NCBI GenBank assembly: GCA_002358575.1
Contig: DEPD01000092.1
Location: forward strand, 31,868-62,370
Reading direction: 5' to 3'
DNA from: Lachnospiraceae bacterium UBA3401
GTDB lineage: Bacteria > Bacillota > Clostridia > Lachnospirales > Lachnospiraceae
DNA length: 30,503 nucleotides
The translations under genes were made by a program, and so were the position numbers. The notes beneath the pieces were generated by a model. That model saw only the letters and a program-made list of their open reading frames with translations. It did not search any database and had not been told where the DNA came from. Below are positions 30,250-30,503 of this stretch, in pieces. Position 1 is the stretch's first letter. The number at the start of each line of letters is the position of its first letter.

Positions 30250-30503
30250 TGGCGCGCGAGTAGGGAGAAGATGAATCTTCTCTACTCGATTTCAAACATG
30301 CAGTCGCGTGACTCATTGCTCGCGGGAATAAAAGAGTGGGTTAAAGCATGTTATAGTTCAGCCTAGGACTTTGCACTATGCTGCAAAGTCCGTAAGGAAG
30401 CGTAGTGGTTAAAATATATCAACCCAACCGCTTCGCGGTTGGGTTGATGCTTGTAACAGGAAGCCGGAGGCTGAACTGTTGTTGCACACAAAATGCCACA
30501 AAG
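30250..30503 (+). other. Nested-palindrome block, no clear gene
   Basis: Consecutive perfect stems fill the end of the window. 30257-30262/30283-30288 continues as 30265-30271/30276-30282. AACATGC/GCATGTT (30295-30301/30346-30352) encloses AGTC-GCGT-GACT. An outer stem GTTCAGCCT/AGGCTGAAC (30356-30364/30468-30476) encloses a 10-bp hairpin (30366-30375/30382-30391) and a 13-bp hairpin ATCAACCCAACCG/CGGTTGGGTTGAT (30418-30430/30436-30448). A reading frame is open from 30196 to TAG 30364-30366, but its only usable starts (ATG 30271, ATG 30298) lack a good ribosome binding site. It may be a structured RNA, a non-autonomous repeat or the edge of a larger element beyond the window. Confidence 0.55.

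Noticed and set aside
30356..30476. tRNA or tmRNA-like gene in the terminal hairpin block
   Set aside because: Stem lengths and loops do not form a cloverleaf, there is no T-loop GTTCRA in the right place and no CCA end.
1..30503. CRISPR array, prophage or rRNA genes
   Set aside because: No regularly spaced repeats, phage genes or rRNA sequences were seen on either strand.

Overview
The window comes from a low-GC, Gram-positive anaerobe of the class Clostridia, most likely a Lachnospiraceae member. The support is the gene order (S10-spc-alpha super-operon, then ECF transporter genes, truA, rplM and rpsI), a KOW-domain gene between map and infA, zinc-binding forms of S14, L36 and adenylate kinase, an enlarged L17, and strong GGAGG ribosome binding sites. 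The taxonomic call is inference from family knowledge; no database was searched.

Left part (1-7,234) is accessory. A minus-strand zinc-ribbon membrane protein gene is split by an out-of-frame 23-bp tandem duplication. Next is an IS110-family transposase whose upstream 200 nt fold into a plausible bridge RNA. A DUF2975 membrane protein and a small Cro/CI-type regulator follow behind a near-consensus promoter, then DUF4173-like and DUF2752-like membrane proteins and a Gln/Tyr-rich two-helix protein. A 20-bp perfect bidirectional terminator separates these from a minus-strand SAM-dependent methyltransferase.

Central part (7,235-24,660) is the ribosomal protein super-operon: rpsJ-rplC-rplD-rplW-rplB-rpsS-rplV-rpsC-rplP-rpmC-rpsQ-rplN-rplX-rplE-rpsN-rpsH-rplF-rplR-rpsE-rpmD-rplO-secY-adk-map-KOW-infA-rpmJ-rpsM-rpsK-rpsD-rpoA-rplQ. 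It starts at a strong sigma-A promoter with a structured leader of about 317 nt, has a second strong internal promoter before rpmJ, and ends at an intrinsic terminator after rplQ. Several intercistronic gaps hold hairpins; the largest is a 314-nt array of at least seven stems before rpsM.

Right part (24,661-30,503) has a J-domain protein, the ECF transporter core (ecfA1-ecfA2-ecfT), truA, then rplM-rpsI from a full-consensus promoter and ending at a terminator. The last 308 nt are a dense set of nested palindromes with no clear gene. Its first module resembles a second copy next to the terminator at 6,229-6,276, and the two copies differ by a compensatory base pair in a shared stem.

Functionally the centre makes ribosomes, RNA polymerase alpha, the Sec channel and translation initiation and maturation factors as one growth-linked unit; the right flank adds vitamin or metal uptake energising, tRNA pseudouridylation and the L13/S9 pair. 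Most novelty lies in RNA structure: the IS110 bridge RNA candidate, the rpsJ and rpsM leaders, and the hairpin repeat seen at both ends.
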